From Novosphingobium sp. PhB165 (GTDB taxonomy: Bacteria; Pseudomonadota; Alphaproteobacteria; Sphingomonadales; Sphingomonadaceae), in NCBI RefSeq assembly GCF_004341845.1, contig NZ_SLVB01000001.1, forward strand, positions 1,155,982 to 1,219,981: a stretch of DNA of 64,000 nt, read 5' to 3'. Shown here piece by piece: positions 54,518-63,095 of this stretch. Each line of letters starts with the position of its first letter. The first letter of the stretch is position 1. The translations under genes and the position numbers were made by a program. Under the pieces are notes generated by a model. The model was given only the letters and a program-made list of their open reading frames with translations, searched no databases and had not been told where the DNA came from.

Positions 54518-56134
54518 TTACAGGTTCAGGTCCGCCGGCCGCGTCTTGCGCAGCCAGCCGGCGACCCACATGCGGGTCATGGTCACGGCAGTGAACACGG
54601 ACGTGGCGATGCCGATCAACAGAACGATGGCGAAGCCGCGCACCGGTCCGGTGCCGAAAGCCGCCATGAGCACGGCAGCGATGACGTTGGTGATATTGGC
54701 GTCGAAGATCGCGCGGCTGGCTTCCTTGTAGCCGAGTTCCACCGCTTGCAGCACACGCCGGCCACGATGGCGTTCCTCGCGGATACGCTCGTTGATCAGC
54801 ACGTTGGCGTCGACGGCGGCACCGATGGTGAGCACGAAGCCGGCGATGCCGGGCAGCGTCAGCGTGGTGCCGAACAGGCTCATCACGCCCAGGATCATCA
54901 GCAGGTTCACCACCAGCGCGCAGCAGGCATAGACGCCGAAGCGGCCATAGGTGACGAGGATGAAGATCATCAGCAAGCCGGTGCCCACGCCCATGGCGAT
55001 GGCACCCTTGTGGATCGAATCGGCGCCGAGGTCGGGACCGACGGTGCGCTCCTCCACCACGGTGAGATCGACCGGCAGCGCGCCCGAACGCAGCGCAATC
55101 GCGAGCTGCGTGGCCGACTGGACCGTGAAGCTGCCCGAGATCTGAGCGCTGCCGCCGAGGATCGGCTCGTGGACGCTGGGAGCCGAAAGCACCTTGCCGT
55201 CAAGGATGATGGCGAAGCGCTTGCCGACGTTCTCGGTGGTCAGCTTGGCGAACTTCTCGCCGCCCTGCTGGTTGAAGGTGATCGAGACGACCGGTGTGTT
55301 GGTCTTGGGCTCGAAGGCCTGCTTGGCATCGGTGAGTTCATCACCCTTGATGCCGCCCAGACGCTTGACCGCCAGCACCGGCACGCCCTGCGAGGCCGGA
55401 TCCTTGGGATCGGCCCAGGGAACGAGTTCCGAACCCGGGGGAACCACGCCCTTGGCAAGATCGCTGGGCACGGCGGTCTCATCGACCATCTTGAATTCAA
55501 GCTTGGCGGTCTGGCCCAGCAGGTTCTTCAGCGCCTGCGGATCCTGAAGGCCGGGGACCTGCACGTCGATGCGCGTACCGCCGAGGCGGCGGATATCGGG
55601 CTCCTTGGTGCCGAGCGCGTCGATACGCTTGCGCACGACGTCGACCGCGGTTTCCATCGCGTTGTTGATCGCAAGGTCGATACCGGCCTGCGTCGGCACG
55701 AGCACGAAGCGCGATCCGTCAACCACCTGGATGTCCCAGTCACGCTGGCCGGAGAGGCCCGCACCGGAGGTCAGCGGCAGGATCGCCTCACGAGCGGCAT
55801 CGACCTGCGAAGGGTCGCGCACCGTGAAGGAGAGCTTGCCGCCGGAGCTGGAAACGTCACCGATGGCAATGCGCGGCTCGCTCTGGCCAAGGCGCGTGCG
55901 CACCGATTCTTCCATGCCTTCCAGACGCTGCTGGGTGACCTGGTCACGATTGGCTTCGAGCAGCAGGCGGCTGCCGCCGGCAAGGTCAAGGCCGAGATTG
56001 ATCTTGGGCTCGGGCAATGCCGAGGGCCAGCGCACGTTCGGTGTGAGCGCGACCAGCGAAGGCAGGGCACAGACGCAGAAGAACAGCGTCAGCGCCCAGT
56101 ACCAGGCCTTCTTCCAGGTGGAAAATTCGAGCAT
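54518..56134 (-). CDS. secD: Protein translocase subunit SecD
   Basis: 538 residues starting MLEFSTWKKAWYWALT, with GAGG upstream; an open frame extending to 56221 is not used. One N-terminal span, the large periplasmic P1 domain (from LGLDLAGGSRLLLEAN) and five C-terminal spans with LTLPGIAGFVLTIGAAVDANVLINERIREE and FGTGPVRGFAIVLLIGIATSVFTAVTMTR. The length is slightly shorter than E. coli SecD (615), as usual in alphaproteobacteria. The stop-to-start spacing to yajC (40 bp) and secF (13 bp) shows one operon. Confidence 0.98.
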   Translation of the reverse strand: MLEFSTWKKAWYWALTLFFCVCALPSLVALTPNVRWPSALPEPKINLGLDLAGGSRLLLEANRDQVTQQRLEGMEESVRTRLGQSEPRIAIGDVSSSGGKLSFTVRDPSQVDAAREAILPLTSGAGLSGQRDWDIQVVDGSRFVLVPTQAGIDLAINNAMETAVDVVRKRIDALGTKEPDIRRLGGTRIDVQVPGLQDPQALKNLLGQTAKLEFKMVDETAVPSDLAKGVVPPGSELVPWADPKDPASQGVPVLAVKRLGGIKGDELTDAKQAFEPKTNTPVVSITFNQQGGEKFAKLTTENVGKRFAIILDGKVLSAPSVHEPILGGSAQISGSFTVQSATQLAIALRSGALPVDLTVVEERTVGPDLGADSIHKGAIAMGVGTGLLMIFILVTYGRFGVYACCALVVNLLMILGVMSLFGTTLTLPGIAGFVLTIGAAVDANVLINERIREERHRGRRVLQAVELGYKEASRAIFDANITNVIAAVLMAAFGTGPVRGFAIVLLIGIATSVFTAVTMTRMWVAGWLRKTRPADLNL

Positions 56135-56174
56135 AGCCTCAGGCTTCTCTTTTTCTGATTTTAGGGCCGAAGCC

Positions 56175-56510
56175 TCAGTCGTTGGCGGGCTTGGAACCGG
56201 CGGGCGGAATGACGTCGACAATGGTCGACTTCACGGCCTTGACCTTCACGCCCTGGGCGATCTCGATCTCGACATAGTTATCATCGACCTTGAGGACCTT
56301 GCCGACGAAACCGCCGCCGGTCAGCACTTCGTCACCCCGCTTCAGCTCGGAAAGCTTGCTGCGGTGTTCCTTCTGCTGCTTCATCTGCGGACGCATGATG
56401 AGGAACCAGAAGATCGCGGCCATCGCCACGAAGGGCAGATACTGGATCCATGCGGGCGGAGCGCCCGCGGGCGCGGCGGCGGCAAGCTGGTTGAGAATCG
56501 AGCTTTGCAT
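56175..56510 (-). CDS. yajC: Sec translocon accessory protein YajC
   Basis: 111 residues with one membrane span (YLPFVAMAAIFWFLIMRPQ), the basic QMKQQKEHRSKLSELKRGDEVLTGGG motif and a small cytoplasmic domain (VEIEIAQGVKVKAVKSTI). It associates with SecDF. It is the first gene of the operon and is divergent from tRNA-Pro; there is an ~300-bp spacer in between without another gene. Confidence 0.97.
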   Translation of the reverse strand: MQSSILNQLAAAAPAGAPPAWIQYLPFVAMAAIFWFLIMRPQMKQQKEHRSKLSELKRGDEVLTGGGFVGKVLKVDDNYVEIEIAQGVKVKAVKSTIVDVIPPAGSKPAND

Positions 56511-56817
56511 TGAGATGAAGGGCCTTCTTGTCGTTTCGTCCCGGCGCGAATCGCGCGTTGCATCGGATGTGCCGCACGCCCCGCCCCGAAATACCGTCGC
56601 CGGATTTCACCGGATGGGCGCGGTTAGCAATAAAGCGGAAGGCTGGCAACGCGCGCACTCGCGGGCGAAAGCGCCCCCAGCCCCCCAATGTCACGGGCAA
56701 ATGGCCATCTTCGGCGCCACTTCAAGCCCTGACACATTCATCCACAGGCCCCGTGAAGAAAGTGAAGAAAGGGTGCTTGCGCTATCCGAATGACCTGCCT
56801 ATAGGCCGCGCTCCGGT

Positions 56818-56894
56818 CGGGACGTAGCGCAGCCTGGTAGCGCATCACACTGGGGGTGTGGGGGTCGGAGGTTCGAATCCTCTCGTCCCGACCA
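56818..56894 (+). tRNA. tRNA-Pro (anticodon GGG)
   Basis: 77 nt with an encoded CCA. The acceptor stem is CGGGACG/CGTCCCG, the D-arm AGCGC...GGTAGCGC, the anticodon loop CTGGGGG (anticodon GGG at 56852-56854), and the T-arm GGAGG-TTCGAAT-CCTCT. All stems pair; the first anticodon-stem pair is T-G. Confidence 0.97.
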
Positions 56895-57027
56895 ATTTTC
56901 CCAACATCGTCGACAATGCAAATCCCCCCCCCCTCGGGGACCCTCGACGCGCGTTTGCGGCATTTTCCTACACGAACCGATTTGGTTATCTGGTTGCGAG
57001 CAACAATCCGAAAGGGAGTGCTCGTCC

Positions 57028-57441
57028 ATGCCGCTGCTCGATTCGATTATCGATCCCATCGCCAAGATCATCGACAAGGTCATCCCCGACCCCGAAGCGC
57101 GCGACCGCGCCAAGCTGGAACTGCTCAAGCAGGAAAACAGCCAGGATCTGGAAATGCTGCAGGCCAGCCTCTCGGCTATCATCGCCGAGGCCAATTCCAC
57201 CGATCCCTGGACCAGTCGCGCACGGCCCAGCTTCCTTTATGTAATGTACGTCATGCTGCTCTGGTCGCTGCCGATGGGCCTGATCGGCGCGCTCAGCCCA
57301 GCGACTGCCCACGCCATCGCCGAAAGCATGACCGCTTACCTCAACGGCATTCCCGAACCGCTCTATGCGCTCTTCGGCACCGGCTACCTCGGGTATTCGG
57401 CGATGCGCCAGTGGGGCAAGACCAAGGGCTCGGATCGCTAA
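57028..57441 (+). CDS. Holin-like 3TM protein
   Basis: 137 residues. The first ~55 are amphipathic ([25 protein letters not shown]), followed by a short [19 protein letters not shown] motif and two or three membrane segments (~68-90, and near 120). It matches the phage-type '3TMs holin' family. No other phage gene is adjacent, so it is a domesticated relic or a host membrane protein of that family. It sits 133 bp after tRNA-Pro, a common place for phage remnants. Confidence 0.83.
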   Translation: MPLLDSIIDPIAKIIDKVIPDPEARDRAKLELLKQENSQDLEMLQASLSAIIAEANSTDPWTSRARPSFLYVMYVMLLWSLPMGLIGALSPATAHAIAESMTAYLNGIPEPLYALFGTGYLGYSAMRQWGKTKGSDR

Positions 57442-57468
57442 CATTGCGCTAACGCTTCGGTGATAAAC

Positions 57469-57502
57469 CTCCTCGCAAGGCCTTCGGGTCCCTTGCGAGG
57501 AG
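57469..57502 (+). promoter_or_regulatory. Perfect hairpin covering the ribosome-binding site of a lipoprotein gene
   Basis: CTCCTCGCAAGG (57469-57480) and CCTTGCGAGGAG (57491-57502) form a 12-bp perfect stem with a 10-nt loop. The 3' arm contains GAGGAG, the Shine-Dalgarno sequence of the GTG start at 57510. It could be a terminator for the holin-like gene or a translational gate. Confidence 0.6.
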
Positions 57503-57509
57503 CATTTGC

Positions 57510-57908
57510 GTGTTTCGGAATGTCGTGCGTTCGCTGGTGCTGGTGGCACCGGCACTTGTCCTGACCGGTGCGCTGACCGGCTGCGGCCAGAGCCGCGAAG
57601 CGGAACTCGAACAACAGCTTGCCGAGGCGAAGGCCGAGACGGCAAAGGCTGAGGCAGCCAATCAGGCCGCTGCGCGGGCAACGGCAGATGCCGCCGCGAA
57701 GCAAGCTCACGATGCCGAACTCGCCCAGTTCTACCAGGGCGAAACCACTCCGCAGGATGCCGCTCAGCAACCTGATGACAAGCCGGCGGACACCCCTCCG
57801 CCCGCCCCCGATGCCGCGCCAGCTCAGGCCGCCGCCCCTGCAGCATCCGGCCCCGTCATGAACAACGGACCCTTCCGCGTCGGCGTCCAGACAGAGCCTG
57901 TCGGCTGA
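57510..57908 (+). CDS. Small lipoprotein with coiled coil
   Basis: 132 residues from a GTG. The N-terminus is a lipoprotein signal with the lipobox LTGC (Cys at 25). After it comes a ~40-residue coiled coil rich in Ala, Glu and Lys (REAELEQQLAEAKAETAKAEAANQ). It is followed by a Pro/Ala-rich region (~90-115) and a short end MNNGPFRVGVQTEPVG. No known family. The layout suggests an outer- or inner-membrane-anchored spacer. GAGGAG upstream is buried in a hairpin. Confidence 0.75.
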   Translation: MFRNVVRSLVLVAPALVLTGALTGCGQSREAELEQQLAEAKAETAKAEAANQAAARATADAAAKQAHDAELAQFYQGETTPQDAAQQPDDKPADTPPPAPDAAPAQAAAPAASGPVMNNGPFRVGVQTEPVG

Positions 57909-58008
57909 CGGCACCGCCGCGCGCTTTGCAGGGCCGGTGCAGTTGCGCTAGAGCGGCAGCGTCCGGCCGCGTACCGCGTGTCGGCAAGTTCATGGAGACA
58001 TTCGCGAA

Positions 58009-58446
58009 ATGGCAGCCAGGCTGGTCTATGTGCTCAACGGGCCGAACCTCAACCGGCTGGGCCTGCGCGAACCGGGCATCTACGGATCCCAGACGCTGGA
58101 CGACATCGCCGCCATGCTCGTCGAACGCGGAGAAGCGCTGGATTGCGAGATCGACATGCGCCAGTCGAACCACGAAGGCCACCTTGTCGACTGGCTGCAT
58201 GAGGCCGAGGACAACGGCGCCCATGCCGTTCTGCTGAACGCGGGCGCCTATACGCACACATCGATCGCGCTGCTTGACGCCATCCGCGCCGTCAAAGTGC
58301 CGGTCATCGAGGTCCATCTCTCGAACCCGCACACGCGCGAGGAATTCCGCCACAAGTCATGGGTCGGCATGGCCGCGAAGGGCACTGTGGCCGGCTTCGG
58401 TGCGCAGAGCTACATCGTGGCACTGGAAGCCGCTGCAGGCTTGTGA
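58009..58446 (+). CDS. aroQ: Type II 3-dehydroquinate dehydratase
   Basis: 145 residues. It dehydrates 3-dehydroquinate to 3-dehydroshikimate in the shikimate pathway. Characteristic motifs: VLNGPNLNRLGLREPGIYGSQTL (the Tyr25 loop and Arg20 region), MRQSNHEGHLVDWLHEA, LNAGAYTHTSIALLDAI and VPVIEVHLSNPHTREEFRHKSW. The length matches the dodecameric type II enzyme. Alone in its transcript, convergent with the Lrp gene. Confidence 0.97.
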   Translation: MAARLVYVLNGPNLNRLGLREPGIYGSQTLDDIAAMLVERGEALDCEIDMRQSNHEGHLVDWLHEAEDNGAHAVLLNAGAYTHTSIALLDAIRAVKVPVIEVHLSNPHTREEFRHKSWVGMAAKGTVAGFGAQSYIVALEAAAGL

Positions 58447-58563
58447 CTGTCGGCGGCGACACGGCAACCCATGGTTCGCCGGCCTGCCGCCATATCAGTG
58501 GATTGAATTGCGCCCCCGTCCGGCACGGCCCGCCACGCGGACCGGCGCGAGGGCGCAGGAGCC

Positions 58564-59031
58564 TCAGCCTTCCAGCGGCACTCCGGGCACGTTCTTGGCC
58601 GTGCGGATCGTCAGCGAGGTCTTGACGCTGTCCACGTTCGGTGCCGGGGTCAGCTTGCTGGTGAGGAATTCCTGGAAGCTCTGAAGGTCGCGGCTGACGA
58701 TCTTCAGTATAAAGTCGATTTCGCCATTGAGCATGTGGCATTCACGCACTTCGGGCAGACCCTTCATGTGGTCCTCGAACGCGCGCAGCGATTCCTCGGC
58801 CTGGCTCTTGAGGCTGACCAATGCGAAAACAGTGATGGTGAAGCCGAGTTTCGAGGCATCCAGATCGGCGTGATAGCCCTGGATAATGCCCGATTCTTCA
58901 AGGCTGCGGACGCGGCGAAGGCACGGCGGCGCGGTCAGGCCCACGCGCTGCGCCAGTTCGACGTTGGTGATGCGACCTTCGCTCTGCAGCTCTGCGAGCA
59001 GGCGGCGGTCGATTTCATCGAGATTGATCAT
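58564..59031 (-). CDS. Lrp/AsnC-family transcriptional regulator
   Basis: 155 residues from MINLDEIDRRLLAELQSEGR, with AAGGA 9 nt upstream. The N-terminal helix-turn-helix (ITNVELAQRVGLTAPPCLRRVRSLEESGIIQGYHA) is followed by the RAM ligand-binding domain (FTITVFALVSLKSQAEESLRAFEDHMKGLPEV ... GEIDFILKIVSRDLQSFQEFL). It is likely Lrp itself or a close paralogue, controlling amino-acid metabolism with an amino-acid cofactor. Confidence 0.94.
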   Translation of the reverse strand: MINLDEIDRRLLAELQSEGRITNVELAQRVGLTAPPCLRRVRSLEESGIIQGYHADLDASKLGFTITVFALVSLKSQAEESLRAFEDHMKGLPEVRECHMLNGEIDFILKIVSRDLQSFQEFLTSKLTPAPNVDSVKTSLTIRTAKNVPGVPLEG

Positions 59032-59346
59032 GCGAATCTTTCCTTGCGGGCGCGCCGGCGTCGTCCAGCATGTAACTTCCACTCGAAAACACGTGCACCC
59101 CTGTAATATTATTATCCCATAGCGTAATTGTACCGCATTGCAACGCCTAGAAACCGACCGCTTTCGCTGTCTGCACCGTTTGCCAGCGGCGGTTATCCAC
59201 CGTAGAATCCGAGGAAGTGCGCGGCTTGGTGACCTCTCCTTAAGCGATTTGCGTTAAAGTCGCCGCCAAGGGGCAGATTAGAGTGTCAGTTTGAAGTCCG
59301 GCGGCGGATTGGCGCATGAGCGGCCACCGGACGGTTTGGAGCGGGA
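59032..59346. promoter_or_regulatory. Divergent spacer of the Lrp and kinase-like genes
   Basis: 315 bp with an AT-rich patch (CTGTAATATTATTATCCCAT at 59101-59120), a plausible Lrp self-binding site. No gene is supported. Confidence 0.4.
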
Positions 59347-61233
59347 ATGCATTTCGACGATCGTCTTGCCACGGTGTTGCGACTGCCAACTACGGGCGAG
59401 GCACTGGCACGTATCCAGTACCGGCAACTGGTCGATATTCTCGGCCGGCTGCCGGCCAATGCCCGCTCCTGGGCGGTTGCCGCCGGGTTCGCGCAACTGC
59501 GCGAACTGGACAAGATCATTCCTGCCGCCGACCGCGCGCGGCTGGTCGCGCAGCCGCTTCAGCCTCTGGCCAACCCGCGCCTTGTCGCGCGCCTTGCCGA
59601 AGCCGAGCCGCAAGTGGCCACTGCCGCCGTGCGCACCGCCAATCTGACCGAGGATGCCTGGCTCACGCTGATCCCCGCCCTGCCCATCCGGGCGCGCGGA
59701 ATTCTGCGCCACCGCCGCGACCTTGGCCCGCAAGTCGATGCCCTGCTCGAACAACTCGGTGTGCAGGACCGGGCTCTTCCGCCTGTCGAGGCGATGGAAC
59801 TCGACATGTTGCTGGAAGTGGAGGCCGAAGCGCCGCCTGCTCCTACCGCTGCCGCGCCCGCCGCAACTTCGCCGAGCCCGAGTGCTTCGCCGAGCCCGAC
59901 TGCGCCTGGCCCTACTGCTCCGCCGCAGGCCGCCCCCCCTCCTCCGCTCCGCGCCGTCGAAACCGCGCCCTTCGCCGAATTCGGTCAAGCCACTGCCTCG
60001 CTGGGCGTCGCGCCGCCGCCTACCAATACGCAGGCCGGGATCGGCGCCATCGTCCGCCGTATCGAGGAATTCCGTAAGGCGCGCGAGGCACTCGGCAACG
60101 GGCATCACGACCACGATGGGGCTTTCGATGAGCCGCGCGCACCGCATAACGATGCCGCGCCCAGCCCGCCGCGCGTACCGGCCGCGATCGACTTCAGCAC
60201 CGATGCCGAAGGCCGCGTATCCTGGGCAGACGGTATCCACGCGCCTTCGCTGATCGGCCTCGACCTTTCCGGCCTCCCCTCCACGGAAGCGCCGGGCATA
60301 GAGGCACCGGCGGGCATCGTCTCGGCCATGCGCCACCGCCTGCCGCTGCGCGCAGCACAAGTGGAAATCAGCGGCGCCCCCGCGATTCGGGGCACCTGGC
60401 AAGTCGATGCCGTTCCTCGCTTCGATCCCGTCAGCGGCCGCTTCATGGGCTATTGCGGCCGCTTGCGCCGTCCCGCCGTGCTCGCCGCAGTCGGCGCCGC
60501 CGTGCAAGGCCATGGCGAAGCTGACCGGCTGCGTCAGGTGCTGCACGAGCTGCGCACCCCCGCCAATGCGATTCAGGTCGCCGCCGAAATCATCCAGCAG
60601 CAGCTCTATGGCCCTGCTCCGCATGAATATCGCGCGCTGGCAGCCGCCATCGCCGGAGACTGCGCTCATATTCTTGCCGGCTTCGAGGAACTGGACCGGC
60701 TGGTCCGGCTGGAAACCGGCGTGCTCGGCCTCGAAACCGGGGAATGCGACCTGGGCGCCGTGCTCGCCGAAACGGTGAACCGCCTGAAGGCATGGACCGA
60801 GCCACGCCGCAGCGGCTTCGCGCTTATCGCCATGACCGACGACGCGGCATTGCCAGTGCCACTCGACCGTACCGAGGCCGAACGCCTTATCTGGCGCCTG
60901 TTCGCGGCGCTCGCCGGGTCCACCGCATTCGACGAGATCCTGCCGGTCGAATGGGGGCGCGAGGATAACGGCGTCATGCTGCGCGTCGCCCTGCCCGCCT
61001 CGCTCGCGGCCCGCACGGACGAGAATTTCCACGAAACCTCGTCGAGCGATCGCGGCCATGCGCTGTCTACCGGCATGTTCGGGATCGGCTTCACCCTGCG
61101 TCTTGCGGCAGCAGAGGCGGCAGCAGCCGGCGGCAGTCTGCGCCGCACCGGCGCACGCCTCGAGCTTCACCTGCCCGGGTTGACCGCGCTGGACACAGAT
61201 CATAGCCATTCATCGCGGAGCCGAGCGCTCTGA
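59347..61233 (+). CDS. Soluble histidine-kinase-like protein with degenerate ATPase domain
   Basis: 628 residues without membrane spans. The first ~150 are helical. Residues ~158-200 are a Pro/Ala/Ser linker, followed by a PAS-like region (AIDFSTDAEGRVSWADGI ... RFMGYCGRLRRP). An H-box follows with HELRTPANAIQVAAEI (the His is the phosphate acceptor), then an ATPase-like region. There the N-box is unclear and the only G-box is GMFGIGFTLRLAAAEAAAAGGSL, with no DxGxG seen. It may therefore be a poor or partner-dependent kinase. No response regulator is adjacent; a WalW-type deacetylase gene follows 47 bp later on the same strand. Confidence 0.83.
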   Translation: MHFDDRLATVLRLPTTGEALARIQYRQLVDILGRLPANARSWAVAAGFAQLRELDKIIPAADRARLVAQPLQPLANPRLVARLAEAEPQVATAAVRTANLTEDAWLTLIPALPIRARGILRHRRDLGPQVDALLEQLGVQDRALPPVEAMELDMLLEVEAEAPPAPTAAAPAATSPSPSASPSPTAPGPTAPPQAAPPPPLRAVETAPFAEFGQATASLGVAPPPTNTQAGIGAIVRRIEEFRKAREALGNGHHDHDGAFDEPRAPHNDAAPSPPRVPAAIDFSTDAEGRVSWADGIHAPSLIGLDLSGLPSTEAPGIEAPAGIVSAMRHRLPLRAAQVEISGAPAIRGTWQVDAVPRFDPVSGRFMGYCGRLRRPAVLAAVGAAVQGHGEADRLRQVLHELRTPANAIQVAAEIIQQQLYGPAPHEYRALAAAIAGDCAHILAGFEELDRLVRLETGVLGLETGECDLGAVLAETVNRLKAWTEPRRSGFALIAMTDDAALPVPLDRTEAERLIWRLFAALAGSTAFDEILPVEWGREDNGVMLRVALPASLAARTDENFHETSSSDRGHALSTGMFGIGFTLRLAAAEAAAAGGSLRRTGARLELHLPGLTALDTDHSHSSRSRAL

Positions 61234-61280
61234 ATTCAGTCGCCCTACCGGATGCGACCCGATCGGGGGAAAATTCAATC

Positions 61281-62285
61281 TTGTCGGGGATCAACATCCT
61301 TCAGCCGCCCAAGCCGGACGCCTTTGCCCGTTTTCGGGAGGATTTCGGCCAGCGCTTCATCGTCACGGTCGATACCGAGGAAGAGTTCGACTGGGACGCC
61401 CCGCTCGACCGTGACCGCTACAGCACGGTCACTGTCTCGGCCCTACGCCAGTTTCAGGAATTCTGCGAAGGATTCGGCGTCAAGCCGATCTACCTTGTCG
61501 ATTATCCGGTCGCCGAATCACCGCGCATACCGGAAGCCATCGGCAATGCCGTCAGCGCCGGGCGTGCCGAAGTGGGCGTCCAACTCCACCCCTGGGTGAG
61601 CCCGCCGTTCGACGAAGAGGTCAGCGAGTTCAACTCCTACGCAGGCAATCTTCCCTTCACCCTGGAACGCGAGAAGTTCGCCCGGCTCCATGCCCGGATC
61701 GTCGAGGCCTTCGGAACCGCGCCGCGAATCTATCGCGCCGGCCGCTATGGCCTTGGCCCCCGCACGGCCGAAATCCTCACCGAATTCGGAATCGCCATCG
61801 ACAGTTCGGTGCGTGCCCGGTTCGATTACAGCAGCGCGGGCGGCCCGAACTACCGCGAACATCCGCTGCGTCCCTACTGGGTGGATCCGGCCAAGCGCCT
61901 GCTCGAACTGCCGCTGACCACGGTCTACTGGGGGCCGCTGCGGCAGATGGGCAATGCGATCTACCCGCACCTCTGGCGCGCGCCGCAAGTGCGCGGCGTG
62001 CTCGCCCGCACCGGACTGCTCGAACGCATCGCCCTGACGCCCGAGGGAATCAGTGTCGACGAAGCGCTTCGCGGAGTCGATATCGCCATCGACGACGGTC
62101 TGCCGGTGCTGGTTTTCTCATTCCACAGCCCTTCGCTGGCCCCCGGGCACACGCCTTACGTACAGGACGTGCAAGATCTCAACAGGTTATATGACTGGTG
62201 GCGCCAGCTTTTCGGCCATCTTGCGCGGCGCGACGTGCTTCCGACGAGCGTTGGCGAAATCATGCACGCAGTCGAGCTTGCCTAG
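61281..62285 (+). CDS. WalW-type polysaccharide deacetylase-like protein
   Basis: 334 residues starting at a TTG with GGGGGAAA 10 nt upstream. The protein has the NodB-like start FIVTVDTEEEFDWD (Asp/Glu metal site), VQLHPWVSP and FGTAPRIYRAGRYGLG, with a late SFHSPSLAPGHTPYV block. This is the WalW subgroup of carbohydrate esterase 4, linked to cell-wall or surface-polysaccharide modification. There is no signal peptide, so it would act in the cytoplasm. Close spacing to the kinase-like gene suggests a shared transcript. Confidence 0.85.
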   Translation: MSGINILQPPKPDAFARFREDFGQRFIVTVDTEEEFDWDAPLDRDRYSTVTVSALRQFQEFCEGFGVKPIYLVDYPVAESPRIPEAIGNAVSAGRAEVGVQLHPWVSPPFDEEVSEFNSYAGNLPFTLEREKFARLHARIVEAFGTAPRIYRAGRYGLGPRTAEILTEFGIAIDSSVRARFDYSSAGGPNYREHPLRPYWVDPAKRLLELPLTTVYWGPLRQMGNAIYPHLWRAPQVRGVLARTGLLERIALTPEGISVDEALRGVDIAIDDGLPVLVFSFHSPSLAPGHTPYVQDVQDLNRLYDWWRQLFGHLARRDVLPTSVGEIMHAVELA

Positions 62286-62347
62286 TGCGACGCACCAAGC
62301 TAACGGGCTTTCACCCCGGCGCTGTCGATGAGCCGGGGGAACGGTTG

Positions 62348-62423
62348 GGGCCTGTAGCTCAGCGGTTAGAGCTGGCCGCTCATAACGGCTAGGTCGCGGG
62401 TTCGAATCCTGCCGGGCCCACCA
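62348..62423 (+). tRNA. tRNA-Ile2 (anticodon CAT)
   Basis: 76 nt with an encoded CCA. GGGCCTG/CGGGCCC acceptor, D-arm GCTC...GAGC, anticodon loop CTCATAA (CAT at 62381-62383), T-arm GCGGG-TTCGAAT-CCTGC. The CTCATAA loop and GGTTAGAGC D-arm are those of alphaproteobacterial tRNA-Ile2, whose wobble C is turned into lysidine by TilS to read AUA; an elongator Met cannot be fully excluded. Confidence 0.85.
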
Positions 62424-62472
62424 CCGTAGAGGGCCGGCACGGACCCAACATCATCATCGACGACCGAAGGGT

Positions 62473-62549
<77 letters not shown>

Positions 62550-63095
62550 ATTCGCTTTTCCAAGACATGCTGGAGCCTGCCATGACGGCCCGAGTGGATT
62601 TTCCGCTTTCGGTCGCGAAGATGGCGAAGTCCCCGATGAGGCGATGAGCGCGGACCATTTGGGCATCGATCAATGTTGCGACGCGCATCATTCGATCTGT
62701 TGAACAAAAGTCGTTCGACCAGTTGAACCGCTGAAGATTCGATGTAGGGAGACCTGTCTACGATCGATTCGCAGACCCTAGACTTGTGATACAGTGAAGT
62801 TCATAAGAACTGCTACACTGTCTTTGGAATGCAAGATCGATTCAATATTGAATTGGCTTCGGTCAAATCGATTAATGCGAGTCGCACAAAGACAAGTCGC
62901 GATTTGTATCGGCAGACATCATCCCGACAGCGATCACTGGGAATTATCGGCGATCGGAATTGCCGCCTCCCAACGCCGACGCTATGCGCCGCAGCGCTAT
63001 ATATCTGAACATAGTCAATAATGCCTGCCCGGAGGCCGCGTTTTGCGGCGCCCGTTCGTATGCCCTGGCATAATAATAAATTCGGAGAGGACAGC
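62550..63095. promoter_or_regulatory. 546-bp leader of the second TonB receptor
   Basis: Lower in GC than the rest. It holds two clear dyads: ACAGTG-a-AGTTC-ataa-GAACT-gcta-CACTGT at 62791-62821 (nested) and the perfect palindrome ATTCAATATTGAAT at 62840-62853. Short open frames here have no supportable start or family and are not called. Confidence 0.5.

Noticed and set aside
56818..57908. Prophage or integrative element at tRNA-Pro
   Set aside because: No integrase, no repeated tRNA 3' end and only one phage-like gene; kept as a finding about the holin-like gene only.
59278..61209. 643-residue open frame opposite the kinase-like gene
   Set aside because: Antisense shadow, partly Arg-repeat sequence; the plus strand has the H-box.
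62794..63021. 75-residue open frame in the leader of the second TonB receptor
   Set aside because: The GTG start lies inside a dyad, there is no ribosome-binding site and no recognisable family.
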